From: Euryodendron excelsum
Taxonomy: Eukaryota > Streptophyta > Magnoliopsida > Ericales > Pentaphylacaceae
Assembly (NCBI GenBank): GCA_033060915.1
Contig: CM065379.1
Coordinates: forward strand, 36,831,318 to 36,895,317
Reading direction: 5' to 3'
Length of the DNA stretch: 64,000 nt
Positions within the stretch are counted from its first letter, which is position 1. Each line of letters begins with the position of its first letter. Both the position numbers and the translations under genes were made by a program. A model generated the notes under the pieces. It made no database searches. It was not told the origin of the DNA and worked only from the letters and a program-made list of their open reading frames with translations. Positions 33,000-45,619 of the stretch are shown one piece after another.

Positions 33000-35010
33000 A
33001 TCTAATGAGGTACTAGAGGGATTCTATGAATTCAGTTGTGCTCTCTAACCTAGGAAAAGAAAAAAAAAACAAAAACAAAAAACAAAATGCAGTCAACATG
33101 TGGAGTTGGAAGTTTTATGCGATGCATGAATCTAGGCATGATGACAATTCCATTTGGGAGGTGGGGTTTTGCCCCTATTATGCAATACAATACCTCTTCG
33201 GCGTGGGCTAGTTGATGTTTCCTTATTTGGGCAATCTCGTCTCTATGGACTGAGAGAGATTTGGGCCTCTCTCTAGATATGGTTCTATGCATGCCATGAA
33301 TCCTTAGGGTTTAAGAACCCTTAAAAGTTTTGGTAGGTTCGATTAATACGAGATTGGATTGCTCTTTTCTCTCTACGGTTGATTAAATGCATGAAAATGA
33401 AATGACTTGAGTTTCTTGGAACTCTTGTCTTGGAATGGATATGGATGTATGAGCATAATAAAAGTGAACATGTGAGCAGTATGATAACAATAAATGAATG
33501 GTTTAGAAAACCCCCTTCTTATCTTGCTTCTGTCTTCGGTTCTCTTGGTACTTGGAAATGAGGAGGGGGAGGATAAAAGACAAAAACAAAAGAGAAGTTA
33601 GTGTCTTGATTTGAAAATTTTTATGCAATGCATGTCCTAGGGGTGCCCCTACTTCAGAGGGAGACTAAACATGATGTATTGGCTCACTTTTGGAGATAGA
33701 GGGTTTGCCCCTGTATGCAGGTACCTTACTATTGAGTGGGAACCTTCATCCATTCATACAATCCTTATCCATTCATTCGCAAAAAAATAAAGAAGTACAT
33801 TGAACTTTGGGTTTAAGATACAAAAGAATTGAAATACATTTTAATAGGGGGAGGGGGAACATTTTCCTTTAGACTTCCACCTATTTACTTTTACAAAGGA
33901 AAACCCTAAACTACTCTTGAGTCTTCGGATTCGCCTTCCTTAGATTTAATGTTGAGGAGATCGCTGAGAGACCTTGCTGATTGGTTGCCCCTTGTCTTCA
34001 TGGAAATCCTATCTCTGCGAGCATAGAGGGATTGTGGCCCTTCTTATGGAATGAATTGAGATGTATGCAATGAGTCCTTAGGGTTACATGAGAACCCTTA
34101 GGGTTTGGGTAGGTTTAATGCAAGGGAGAGTGAACTAGGTGTCACTCTCAATGGGTTGATCATATGTATGAGAATACAGTGACTTGAGTTGCTTGGAACT
34201 CTTGTCTTGACATGGAATATGGAATGCATGAACACGGGTGTGCAAATAGTATAAGGAGAGAGAATGCAATAGCAAGATAAACGTGCATGCATGAGCAGTT
34301 AGGCATTATAACATATAACAGTATGAATACAATCAGTATAACAACAGGAATAGATAGGTATAAATGAAAGTAAGAGCAATCGCCCTTTCCTCCGTGGTTT
34401 TGAAAACGGTGTTTGTGTCTTAAATCCGGCAGACGTTCAGTTATGCATGGTGTCTATATGAGCATGAGGTTGAGGGTTGATTAATGCGTCCTAAAAAGGC
34501 TCGGTCCCCGGATCTTCAAACCTAGGCCCACTCCCGGAGGTGGTGCCATGATCGGTTGGTGATCCGAGCGGGGGAACCATCAAGAGGCCGTAGGCAAAGA
34601 AACTGACACAGCATCTTGCCCACAACCAATATACCATTCCCCCTTTCTAACTAGAAATGACATATCAGAGTAATAATGCAAGTATGCAGAATGCAGGTGC
34701 ACATGTAGTGCGTGTGTGATTTTCAAAAGTGGAGGAAAGAGCCCAACAACTCCCATTCATCCTGTTCATCACATTCATGCATAGCAGTTACTAAAAATTA
34801 AGCAAAAGGTGCACATACAAAACAAAGATGCAAGTGTTAGTATGTGGATGACAAACATAATACAAGATAATATGAATAAATGCATGTTTTTTGAAAACAA
34901 TATTGAAAATTTAGTTTTGAAAATTTAAAGTGAATAGGATTGAACCAAGTTAATTGAAAACTCTACATGGGTGAAGGGTAAAAAGACATGACTACGGCCT
35001 AACCCTCTAA
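33000..35010 (-). other. E4: leader, with an internal duplication
   Basis: Non-coding and homologous to E1's leader (inverted). Two diverged copies lie in tandem: about 33110-33520 and about 33600-34260 share CCTTAGGGTTTAAGAACCCT-like, GACTTGAGTTTCTTGGAACT and CTCTTGTCTTG blocks in the same order. The inverted-repeat block near the PBS (GAGCGGGGGAACC at 34565, GGCTCGGTCC at 34499) is conserved with E1. Confidence 0.6.
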
Positions 35011-35012
35011 GT

Positions 35013-35031
35013 GTCCCCAGTGGAGTCGCCA
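35013..35031 (-). promoter_or_regulatory. E4: primer binding site, tRNA-Arg(ACG) type
   Basis: The complement is TGGCGACTCCACTGGGGAC, two bases inside the LTR end at 35034. Identical to the E1 PBS. Confidence 0.88.
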
Positions 35032-35033
35032 AC

Positions 35034-37306
35034 TGTCTCGCCCAGATTTTTCGCACTCAAGGAATACTCACACAAGCGGGAAAAATACTGTACTCTCTCG
35101 TTAGAACTCACCTTCCTAGAAGAATGAGTGCGACTAGGTTTGAATTGAAAATAGATTTAAACAAAGGGCTTTTGAAAAAGATTTGGAGTCGCCACCTAAC
35201 TTGATTAAGGTGAGTTAGGTCACCTAAAAACTAAGCATAATCCGAAAACTACACTTAAGGTTTTGGAAAACGATTTTGAAAATATCTCCTTAAGAAAGGA
35301 TTTTTAGGAAAACAGGTTGTTTGGCAGCCTTTGGAAAACATTTAGCCCTTTTTAGAAAAATAATTCCGTTTTTGGTCTTTGAAATCAGTGATTCTAGGTT
35401 CGGAGGTTGGTTACGTGTAGGAAAGACGCACTAAGCCATCACCCTACCCCGCCCTTTCGGTACCTACATGTCAATCTACCCTAGATTCACCTACGAGAGT
35501 CTTCAACTAACTATTTACCAATCCTATCTACTTTGAAAAACAATGTTTGAAAAGAAATGATGCATGAGATGCAAGTGCAAAATAAGAGAGAGTTGGAGAA
35601 TAGATTTGGAAATAAATTTGAAAAGAAATTGATTTGATTTGAAAGAGATTTGAAATTGGATAGATTTGAAATTGAAAAGTTTTGGAAATTGAAGGTAGAG
35701 ATTTGAAAATAGAAATTTGAAATCGAAAATTTGAAAATAGATTGGAGATTTGGAAAGATTTTGGAATTTGAAATTTGGAAAATATGGAGCAATTTGAAAT
35801 TTGAAAGAAGTTGTGACCGCACCCATGAGGGTTGTCTACGTATCCTTTTGGAGGAATCAAGTCAGTCGTAGTTTGGACAAGAGTCCGATTGAAAATAGAA
35901 GAGTTGATTGGAAGAAAGAGATTGAATTGGAAATTGGATTGGAAAATTGAGAAATTGAACTTTGATTGGAAGATTTGAATAGACTTGACATTGGAAGACT
36001 CGGTTTTAGGAAACCTAGAAAGACTTAAGACTTAGAAAATAAGGCTTGGATTTGACTTGAAAGGATTTTAGAAAAGATTTGACTCACAAGTTGGACTTGG
36101 AAAGATTAGGAAAAATTGGATTTAGGAAGGGTTCGAATTAGGAAAGGTCCGATTTAGGAAAGTTTCGAATTAGAAAAGTTTCGTTTTAGGAAAGGTTTGA
36201 AAAATGAAAGTTTCATTTTAGGAAAGTTTTGAATTAAAAAAGTTTTGAATTAGGAAAATTTTCAAATTAGGAAATTTTCGAAATTAGGAAAGTTTTGAAT
36301 TAAGAAAGTTTCAATTTAGGAAAGTTTTAAATTAGGAAAGTTTTGAAATTGAAAAGTTTCGTTTTAAGAAAGGTTTTTGAAATAGGTAAATGTTGAATTT
36401 GGGAATGTTTTGAATTAGGAAAAGTTTAGTTTAAGAAAGGTTTAGAATTTGGAAAGTTTAGAATTTTAGAAAGATTTTAAATTAGGAAAGATTTAGAAAA
36501 GTTTTGAATTGAGAAAGTTTCAACTTAAGAAGGCTTTGAATTGAGAGAGTTTTGAGTTTAGAAAACTTTGGATTTAAAAAGATTTGAAGTTTAGGAAAGT
36601 TTAGAATTTAGAAAGTTTGGAAGTTTAGAAAGATTTAACTTAAGAAAGTTTTGAATTTAAAAAGTTTTGGATTTGAAAAGATTTTGAAATTTAGAAAGTT
36701 TTAGAGTTTGAGTTTTAGAAAATCTTGAGATTTAGAAAAGGTTTGAGTTTTAGAAATATTTGAAAACTTAGGTTTGAAAAGTTAAGATTTGAAAAAAGGG
36801 TAGAATTAGGAAATAGTTGAATTAGGAAAGATGTGAAAGTTTAATATTTAAGGAAAGATTTGAAAGTTTTAGGAAACTTATGGTTTAAGAAGGTAGGAAA
36901 TTAGGAGAGATTTGAATTAGGAAAGATGTAGATTTTGAGTTTAAAAGAGAATGTTTGATTTTGTTTCCAAAAACGGAGGATATGATCTAGTTTCATAAAT
37001 GGGAGATTGGATTTGGTTTCCTAAAGGGAAGATTTGATTTGACAAAGATTTGGAAAGGGAGGTTTTGAAAACCCTAGATTTGGAAGACTATAGTTTTGAC
37101 ATAGAAAAAGAGGTTTTGAAAATGTGTAGAGTTTGGATGTGAAAACAAGAGTTTTTAGAAACCTAGGTTTTAAGGCAAGTTTGAAAATCGTGTTTTTGGA
37201 AAAAAAATTAGGGTTTCCTAACCGTGAGTTCTAGGGCTTGACTTGGACTCTAAGGAAGAGTTTTTGGAAAGTGTGTTTTTGGAAACAAGTTTTTCGAAGG
37301 ACAACC
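35034..37306 (-). mobile_element. E4: 5' LTR, segment A (LTR 3' part)
   Basis: From the LTR terminus (complement ends GGGCGAGACA) through the PBS-like copy (35185-35194) and the G-poor tract to the S2 insertion point. It continues at 42709. Without S2 and its TSD copy the LTR is about 5.18 kb. Confidence 0.92.
37302..37306 (+). repeat. S2 target-site duplication, left copy
   Basis: CAACC, repeated at 42704-42708; the host LTR sequence continues colinearly across it (GGAAGGA...CTAAAGGGGAG). Confidence 0.9.
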
Positions 37307-40300
37307 TGTCGCGCCCAGATTTTTCGCACTCGAGGAATACTCACACAAGCGGGAAGAATACTGTACTCTCTCGTTAGAACTCACCCTCCTAGAAGAATGA
37401 GTGCGACTAGGTTTGAATTGAAAAATTGATTTGAATAAAGGGCTTTTGAAAAAGATTCGGAGTCGCCACCTAACTTGATTAAGGTGAGTTAGGTCACCTA
37501 AAAACTAAGCATAATCCAAAAACTACACTTAGGGTTTTTGAAAAACAATTTTGAAAATATCTCCTCAGGAGAGGGTTTTTAAGAAAACAGGTTGTTTGGC
37601 AACCTTTGGAAAATATTTAGCCATTTTTTAGAAAAATAACTCCTTTTGGTCTTTGAAATCAGTGATCCTAGGTTCGGAGGTTGATTACGTGTAGGGAAGA
37701 CGCACTAAGCTATCACCCTACCCCGCCCTTTCGGTACCTACATGTCAATATACCCTAGATTCACCTATGAGAGTCTTTAACTAACTATAGTTCAATCCTA
37801 TCCATTTTGAAAAAGAATGCTTGAAAAGAAACTAACATGATGCATGATATGCAAGTGCAATAAAAGAGAATTGAAAAATAGATTTGGAAATAAATTTAAA
37901 AAGAAATTGATTTGAAAATAGATTTGAAGAGATGGAATTGAAATTGGAAAGTTTGAAAATTGAAAGGAAAAATTTGAAAATAGAAATTTTGAAATTGGAG
38001 TTTTAGATTTGAAAAGATTTTGGAAACCGCACCCATAAGGGTGGAATTGAAAGCTTGAAAAGTATTGTGACCGCACCTATGAAGGTTGCCTACGTATCCC
38101 TTTGGGGGAATCAGGTCAATCGTAGTTCGGACCGGAGTCCGATTGAAAATAGAAGAGTTGATTTGAAGAAGGAGATTGAATTAGAAATTGAAAGTAGAAG
38201 ATTGAGAGATTAAACTTTGAATGGAGGATTGAAAATTAGAATTTGAAATTTTGGAATTGAAAAGATTGAATTTTGATTTGAAAAGATCAAACTTGAAATA
38301 GAGAGATTTAGACTTATTTTTGAAAAGACGAAGGTTTAGGAAACCTAGACTTAGGAAAGATAGGAGACCTAGGAAAGACTTGAGATTAAGGAAGATTGGA
38401 TTGGAATGTTGGATTTGGAAGATTTGGAAAGATTTGGAAACTTGGAATTTAGGAAAGATTTGGATTAGGAAAGTTTCGAATTAGGAAAGGTTATTTTTGG
38501 AAAGTTTCATTTTTGGAAAATTTCAAATTAAGAAAGTTTTGAATTAGGGAAGTTTTAGGTTTAGGAAAGTTTTGAAATTGGAAAGTTTCGAGTTTAGAAA
38601 GTTTTCAAAAAAGGAAAGGTTTTAAGATTAGAAAAGTTCCCAAATTAGGAAAGTTTTGAAAATCGGAAAGTTTTGAAAATTGGAAAGGTTTGAAAAAGGA
38701 AAGTTTTAGATTTAGAAAGTCTTAACTTAAGAAAGTTTTGAATTTATAAAGCTTAGAATTTTAGAAAGATTTGACATTTATAAAATTTTAAGATTTTGAA
38801 AATTTTAGAGTTTTTTAGAAAATCTTGAGATCAGGAAAGGTTTAGGTTTAAAAACTTAGGTTTGAAAAGTTAAGACTTGAAAAGAGAGTAGAATTAGGAG
38901 GGGGTTGAATTAGGAAAGATTTGAAAGTTAAATTTCAAAATTTAAGAAAGATTTTTATGTTCAAGTTTTGGAAACTTAAGGTTTAGGAAAGTGGAAGTTT
39001 AGGAAAGATTTGAATTAGGAAAGATTTGGATTTTGAAATTTAAAGAAAGATTTAAAGTTTAGGTTTAGGAAATTTATGATTTAAGAAGGTAGGAAATTAG
39101 GAAGAAGTTGAATTAGGAAAGGTTTGGATTAGGAAGGGATTGGACTTGGTTTCTAAAAGAAAAGATTTGATTTTGTTTCCAAAAACGGAGGACGGGACCT
39201 AGTTTCCTAAATGGGGAGATTTGATTTGATTTCCTAAAGGGAAGATAAGATTTGGTAAGGATTTGGAAAGGAGATTCTGGAAACCCTAGATTTGGAAAAT
39301 GTAGAATTTTAACGTAGAAAAGAGGTTTTGGAAACATGTATAGTTTGGATATAGAAAACGAGAGATTTTGGAAACCTAGGTTTGGGGCAAAGTTGGAAAA
39401 CCATGTTTTTGGGAAGAAAATTAGGGTTTCCTAATTGTGAGTTCTAGGGCTTGATTTGGGCTCTAAGGAAAGAGTTTTTGGAAAGTGCGTTTTTAGAAAC
39501 GTAAATTTTGGAAAGGAAATCCTAGGGAGGAGTTTTTGGAAAGTGTGTTTTTGAAAACGAAGGTTTTGGAAGGAAATCCTAGAGAGGAATTTCTAGAAAG
39601 AAGATTTTGGAAAGAGAGTTTTTGAAAAGATTTTTTGGGGAACATTTTTAGAAAGTGGATTTTGGGGAGAGGATTTTGAAAAGAAGTTGAAAAAGGGAGT
39701 TTTGAAAAATAGATTTTGGAGGGAGTTTTTGAAAACAACTTTGAAGAGAAGAGTTTTAGGAAAGTATGTTGAAAAAGAGATTTTCAGGAAGAGATTTTTG
39801 AAGAGAGTTTTTTGGAAAGTATGAAAACGTCTCACTTTCCTAAAGCAATTCTAATCATAAGTGGGCTAAAACCACCTTAAGAAAGTGGTTTTGGAAAACA
39901 ATAAGATTTGAAAATATAGACCAAAAAGGTCACTTTTAATGTAACACTTTCTTAAAGCAACCCTAGCCATGGAATGCTAGAATCACTCTAGAATTGTGGT
40001 TTTGAAAACAAGTTTTTGAAAAAGAGATTTTGATACAATTTTGAAAATAAGTTTGAAAACAATTTGAAAAACAACTTTAAAAACGGTTTTTGGAAGATGC
40101 AAGACTATGATATGCACAATGCAATTTGGGGTCGTGAACATACAATGTTAAGGCTTCACCACATAATCAAGGGGGCCGGACCCACGTGGTCTTTGGTTAG
40201 GCTAGAAGAAAGCCCCCGACACGGTGACTCTCCAATAGCCCAATCCTACACATGGACTGGGAATCCCCTTGTTTCAAGCATGCAAAGAAAGGAGGAGAAA

Positions 40301-41139
40301 GAGATGGGGAATTAAAATAGAGAAAACCCAAGTGGGTTAGGAGAGCGAAGAGAGAGAGGGAAAGTACGAAAATCTAAATAGAAAACTTACCGTATATCTT
40401 CTTTATTTTGCGCGCCTTGCTTGTCTTCAATCTTCAGTCTTTGTCTTGATCTTCTTCTTCAACCTTCAAGGGTTGTCTTCAAGCTTTAGATGGCAGCTCT
40501 TCAAGTCTTCAAAGGATGGTTGAAGGCTAGTGTATGAGTGTATGGGGGAGTGTATAAGTGTATAGGAGGCTAGGGTTTGTGTAGGGTGGCTAGGGTTTGG
40601 AAAACCTAAGGAAACTAGGGTTTTGGAGGTGCCCGAGCTCTGTATATCGAAATATAGGATTTTTAGGTTAAGTTTGCAGACCCCTTTCACGTTGAATGAG
40701 GCTCTGTATTTATAGAGGTTGGACAAACCTGGCGCCTGTTGCAGTAGCGCCAAGGCAAAATTTCTCTTGGCGCCACTAGTAGTGGCGCCAGCCAGTTAGG
40801 AAACTTTATAGGTCGCCAAGCAACGTATCTTTGACTAGATTTGGGCGCTTGTACTAGTGACTACCATGCAATTTTTAGCTTGGCTTCACTAGGAGTGACT
40901 CCGGAAAGTCCCGAAATGATTTGGAGGAGCCGAGAATTACCTAGAAGGCCAAAAAGGAGTAGGAACACTTAAAATAGTGTCCTGGAGGTATTTGACTTGA
41001 GAAATGAGGATAGGATGGGTCGGAAAGGTTGACCGGGCCTTTAGGGGCAAAACGGTCAATCAGATTGGGAAACAGCCGGGACAGACTTGGACTGTCCCGG
41101 AAGAAGACTTGGGATTTGGAAACATTATTTAAAATGTTC

Positions 41140-41660
41140 CTAAAGGTTTCCGGTTTGATTCCCAAAGCCGGCGTGGTCGGAAAAGGAGACCGGCCCACCA
41201 GGGGCAAAACGGTCATTTTGCACCGGGTTGGCCAGAACTGACTCGGAATGATCCGGAAAGATAAGGAAAGGCTAAGAATACTACAAGAAGCATTCTCGGG
41301 AGGTTACCGGTTTGATGCCCAGAGCCGGTGTGGTCGGAAAAGAAAACCAGCCCACTAGGGGCAAAACAGTCATTTTGTACCGGGTTGGCCGAAACTGACT
41401 CGGAATGATCCGGAAAGGTAGAGGAGGAGTGGGAATACTATAAGAAGTATTCTCAGAGGGTTACCGGTTTGATACCTAGAGCCGGTGTGGTCGAAAAAGG
41501 AGACTGGCCCACTAGGGACAAAATGGTCATTTTGTATCGGGTTGGCCGGAACTGACTCAGAATGGTCCGAAAAAGGTAAAGGAAGGTTGAGAACACTATA
41601 AAAAGTATTCTCAGGACATTACCGGTTTGATACCCAGAGCCGGTGTGGTTCCCGGGGCAT
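41140..41660 (-). repeat. Tandem units of about 158 bp (S2)
   Basis: TTACCGGTTTGAT recurs at 41304, 41461 and 41619 (a related TTTCCGG at 41147), each followed by AGAGCCGGTGTGGT, a GGGGCAAAACGGTCATTTTG-like block and ACTATAAAAAG-like sequence. Equivalent arrays exist in every LTR. Confidence 0.85.
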
Positions 41661-41904
41661 TCGGATGCTTAGGGGCAAAATGGTCATCTCTACCGGAAAG
41701 TCTCGGGAAAGGTCCAAAGGACAGTTTGGTCCTTTTTTACCAAAGTGGGTTAACAAACACTGGTGTTGACCTGGGTTTTGAGTGTTTCCACCACTCTAAT
41801 GGCGGTCGTCATGACACAGGGGTTTGTTGCCAATTCCCTATATCAACCTATTTGTGAGTATTTTCGCTACTCTAACGGTTTTGTGAGTAGTTTCGCTACT
41901 CAGA

Positions 41905-42515
41905 CCGTCTCGAGGAATAAACTGTCTCGAGAGAGGGATTGGAAAGGGGTCTTACCGTCTTCGAAAAGACGTGCCTGGATTAGAACCGTCTCGAGGAATA
42001 AACTGTCTCGAGAGTGGGATTGGAAAGGGATCTGGCCGTCTCCGAGGAGACGTGCCTGGAACCGTCTCGAGGAGTAAACTATCTCGAGAGTGGGATTGGA
42101 AAGGGGACTTATCGTCTCCGAGGAGACGTGCCTGGAGTGGAACCGTCTCAAGGAATAAACTGTCTCGAGAGTGGGATTGGAAAGGGGACTTACCGTCTTC
42201 TAAGAGACACGCCTGGATTGGAATCGTCTCGAGGAATAAACTGTCTCGAGAGTGGGATTGGAAAGGGGACTTATCGTCTCCGAAGAGATGTGCCTGGATT
42301 GGAACCGTCTCGAGGAATAAACTGTCTCGAGAGTGGGATTGGAAAGGGGACTTATCGTCTCCGAAGAGACGTGCCTGGATTGGAACTGTCTCGAGGAATA
42401 AACTGTCTCGAGAGTGGGATTGGAAAGGGGACTTATCGTCTTCGAAGAGACGTGCCTAGATTGGAACCGTCTCGAGGAATAAACTGTCTCGAGAGAGGGG
42501 TTGGAATTGGAAAGG
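41905..42515 (-). repeat. 81-bp minisatellite, 8 units (S2)
   Basis: Units begin at 41905, 41986, 42062, 42143, 42224, 42305, 42386 and 42467 (last partial). Spacing is exactly 81 bp except one of 76. Each has CCGTCTCGAGGAATAAACTG and a CGTCTCCGAAGAGACG-like hairpin. Confidence 0.95.
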
Positions 42516-42708
42516 AAAGGATAATGCCCCTAAGGGCATTTTAGTCATTTTGCCTCTATTTGGGCCTGACAGGCCCGCGAAGCGATAGAAAGACAGAATT
42601 TGGACCTAGAGAATTGGATTCGATAGGAATATGCCCACAATGACTTGAAAACAAGTCTGGACGGAGTGTAGACTGCCGAGCGATCAAAAATGGAGTGCTT
42701 AGACAACC

Positions 42709-45619
42709 CTAAAGGGGAGTTTCTAGAAGCAAGATTTTGGAAGGAGAATTTTTTAGAAAGGTTTTTGGTAGAAGATTGTTGAAGAGAGTTTTTGGAAAGA
42801 TTTTTAGGGAGCGTTTTTAGAAAGTGGATTTTGGGGAGAGTATTTTGAAAAGGAGTTGAAAAAGGGAGTTTTGAAAAATAGATTTTTGGAGGGAGTTTTT
42901 AAAAACAACTTTGGAAATGAGAGTTTTAGGAAAGTATGTTGGAAAAGAGATTTTTAGGAAAAGAGATTTTTGAAAATAGAGTCTTTAGAAGGTACCAAAA
43001 ATGTCTCACTTTCCTAAAGCGATTTTAATCATAAGAAGGCTAGAACCACTTTAGGAAAGTGGTTTTGAAAATAACAAAAGTTTTGAAAATATGGACCATG
43101 AAAGTCACTTTAAATGTAACACTTTCCTAAAGCAATCCTAGCCATAGAAAAGCTAGAATCACCCTAGGGTTGTGATTTTGAAAACATGTTTTGAAAAAGA
43201 GGATTTTGATACAATATTGAAAACAAGTTTAATGCAAACTTTGAAAACGGGTTTGAAAACGAATTTTGGAATATGCAAGATAATGATATGCACAATGCAA
43301 GTTTGGGGTCGTGAACATACGAGGTTAAGGTTTCATCACATAATCAAGGGAGCCGAACCCACGTGGTCTCCGGTTAGCTTAAAGGAAAGCCCCTAACACG
43401 GTGACCCTCCGATAGTCTAATCCTACACATGGACCGGGAGTCCCCATGTTTCAAGCATGCAAAGAAAGGAGGGGAAAGAGATGGGGGATTAAAATAGAGA
43501 AAACCCAAGTGGGTTAAGAGAGAGAAGAAAGAGGGGGAATGCAGAAATTTAAAGAGAAAGCCCACCGTATGTCTTGTTTATTTTGCGCGCCTTTCTTGTC
43601 TTCAATCTTCAAGAGTTGTCTTCAAACTTTAGATTGCAGCTCTTCAAGTCTTCAAAGGAGGATTGAAGGCTTAGAGTATGAGTGTATGGGGGTGTGTACG
43701 AGTGTATGTAAGGCTAGGGTTTGTGTATGGTGGCTAGGGTTTGAAAAACCTAAAAAACTAGGGTTTAGGGAGTGCACGAGCTCTGTATATCGAATTATAT
43801 GATTTTTAAAGTGAGTTTGCGGACCTCTTTCACGTTGGAGGAGGCTCTATATTTATAAAGAGAGGAATGCACTGGCGCCTATTGCAGTGGCACTAGGCCA
43901 AACTTTACACTGGCGCCACTAGGAATGGCGCCAACCATTTAGGAAATGTTTAAGGTTGGCAAGCAACGTATCTTTGACTAGAATTGGGCTCCTGTACTAG
44001 TGACTACTATGCAATTTTTAGCCTGGCTTCACTAGGAGTGACTCCAGAAAGTCCGGGAATGATTTGAAGAGGTCGGGAATGACCCGGAAGGCCAGAAAAG
44101 AGCAAGAATACTTAGAATAGTGTCCCGGAGGCATTTGACTTGAAAAATGAGGATAGGATGTGACGGAAGGGTTGACCGGGCCTTTAGGGGCAAAACGGTC
44201 AATCGGATCGGGAAGCTGCCGGGACAGACTCGGACTGTCCCGGAAGAAGACTTGGGATTTGGAAACATTATTTAGAATGTTCCCAAAGGTTTCCGATTTG
44301 ATACCCAGAGCCGGTGTGGTCAGAAAAGGCAACCGGCCCTCCAGGGGCAAAACGGTCATTTCGCACCGGGTTTACCGGAACTGATTCGGAATGATCCGAA
44401 AAGCTAAAGAAAGGTTGAGAGTACTATAAAAAGCATTCACGGGAGGTTACCGGTTTGATACCCAGAGCTAGTGTGGTCAGAAAAGGAGACCGGCCCATTA
44501 GGGGCAAAACAGTTATTTTGTACCGGGTGGGCCAGAATTGACTCGGAATGATCCGGAAAGGTAGAGAAAGGTTGAGAGTACTATAAAAAGCATTCTCAGA
44601 AGGTTACCGGTTTGATACCCAGAGCCGGTGTGGTTTCCGGGGTGTTTGGATGCCTAGGGGCAAAATGGTCATCTTGACTGAAAAGTCCTGGAAAAGGCCC
44701 AAGGGGCAGTTTGGTCATTTTTCACCGAAGTAGGCTAGCAGGCACTGGTGTTGACCTAGGTTTTGAGTGTTTTTGCCACTCTGACGGCGGTCGTCATGGC
44801 ACAGGGGTTTGTTGGCAATTCCCCATGTTGACCTATTTACGAGTATTTTCGCTACTCGGACAGTTGTGATGTTTGCGAGTATTTCTGCTACTCAGACCTT
44901 CTCGAGGAATAAACTGTCTCGAGAGAGGGATTGGAAAGGAATCTTATCATCTCTGGAAAGACGTGCCTGATTTGGGACCGTCTCGAGGAATAAACTGTCT
45001 AGAGGGAGGGATTGGAAAGGGGACTTACCATATCTGAAAAGACGTGCCTGATTTGGGACCATCTCAAGGAATAAACTGTCTCGAGAGAGGGATTGGAAAG
45101 GGGACTTACCGTCTTCGGAAAGACGCGCCTGATTTGGAACCATCTTGAGGAATAAAATATCTCGAGAGATGGATTGGAAAGGGGACTTACTGTCTTCAGA
45201 AAGACGGGCTTGATTTGGAACCATCTTGAGGAATATACTGTCTCGAGAGAGGGATTGGAAAGGGGACTTATTGTCTTCGGAAAGACACGCCTGATTTGGA
45301 ACCATCTCGAGGAATAAACTGTCTCGAGAGAGGGATTGAAAAGGGGACTTACCGTCTTCGAAAGACGCGCCTGATTTGGAACCGTCTCGAGCAATAAACT
45401 GTTGAGAGAGAGGGATTGGAGTTGGAAATGGAAAAAACAATGCCCCTAAGGGCATTTTGGTCATTGTGCCTCTATTTGGGCCTGGCAGGCCCGCAAAGTG
45501 ATGGACAGATGAGATTTGGACTTAGAAAGCTGGTTTCGATTGGAATACGCCCATATTGACTTGAGTACAAGTCTGGACGGAGTGTAGACTGCCGTGCGGT
45601 AAAAAATGGGGTGTTTACA
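42709..45619 (-). mobile_element. E4: 5' LTR, segment B (U3 and promoter part)
   Basis: Continues from 37306 after S2, with a donor-like site and telo-box region near 43570-43760, TATAAATA on the minus strand at 43857-43850, GGCGCC motifs near 43870-43930, 158-bp units near 44280-44640, and about seven 81-bp units at 44890-45420. It ends in the complement of TGTAAACACCCC at 45619. Confidence 0.92.
44890..45420 (-). repeat. 81-bp minisatellite, about 7 units (E4 5' LTR)
   Basis: GAGGAATAAACTGTCTCGAG-type cores recur every 81 bp from about 44905 to 45390. The paired LTR of the same element has about six. Confidence 0.88.

Larger units (their letters stand above)
37307..42703 (-). mobile_element. 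S2: solo LTR nested in E4's 5' LTR
   Basis: A complete 5397-bp LTR in the same orientation as its host LTR. Left end TGTCGCGCCCAG; right end GTGCTTAGA, where the usual TTACA has one substitution. No internal sequence. TATAAATA lies on the minus strand at 40714-40707. It carries the longest and cleanest 81-bp array in the window, and three clear 158-bp units. Confidence 0.93.
12607..45619 (-). mobile_element. E4: LTR retrotransposon on the minus strand, internally rearranged
   Basis: Bounded by LTR ends TGTCGCGCCC (left, complement of the LTR 3' end) and GGGTGTTTACA (right, complement of the LTR 5' start), with GGGAG TSDs. From right to left: 5' LTR (45619-35034, with S2 inside), PBS, leader, 3' spacer, DUF7745-like fragment, S3, PMD fragment, polypurine tract, 3' LTR (22623-12607, with S1 inside). 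Gag and pol are absent. Confidence 0.9.

Noticed and set aside
41971..42544. Long repetitive open frames (27-residue repeats with GINCLESGIGKGTYRLRRDV) as a repeat protein
   Set aside because: They arise because the 81-bp minisatellite unit is a multiple of three. They appear in several frames and on both strands in every LTR, lack conserved starts, and lie in U3.
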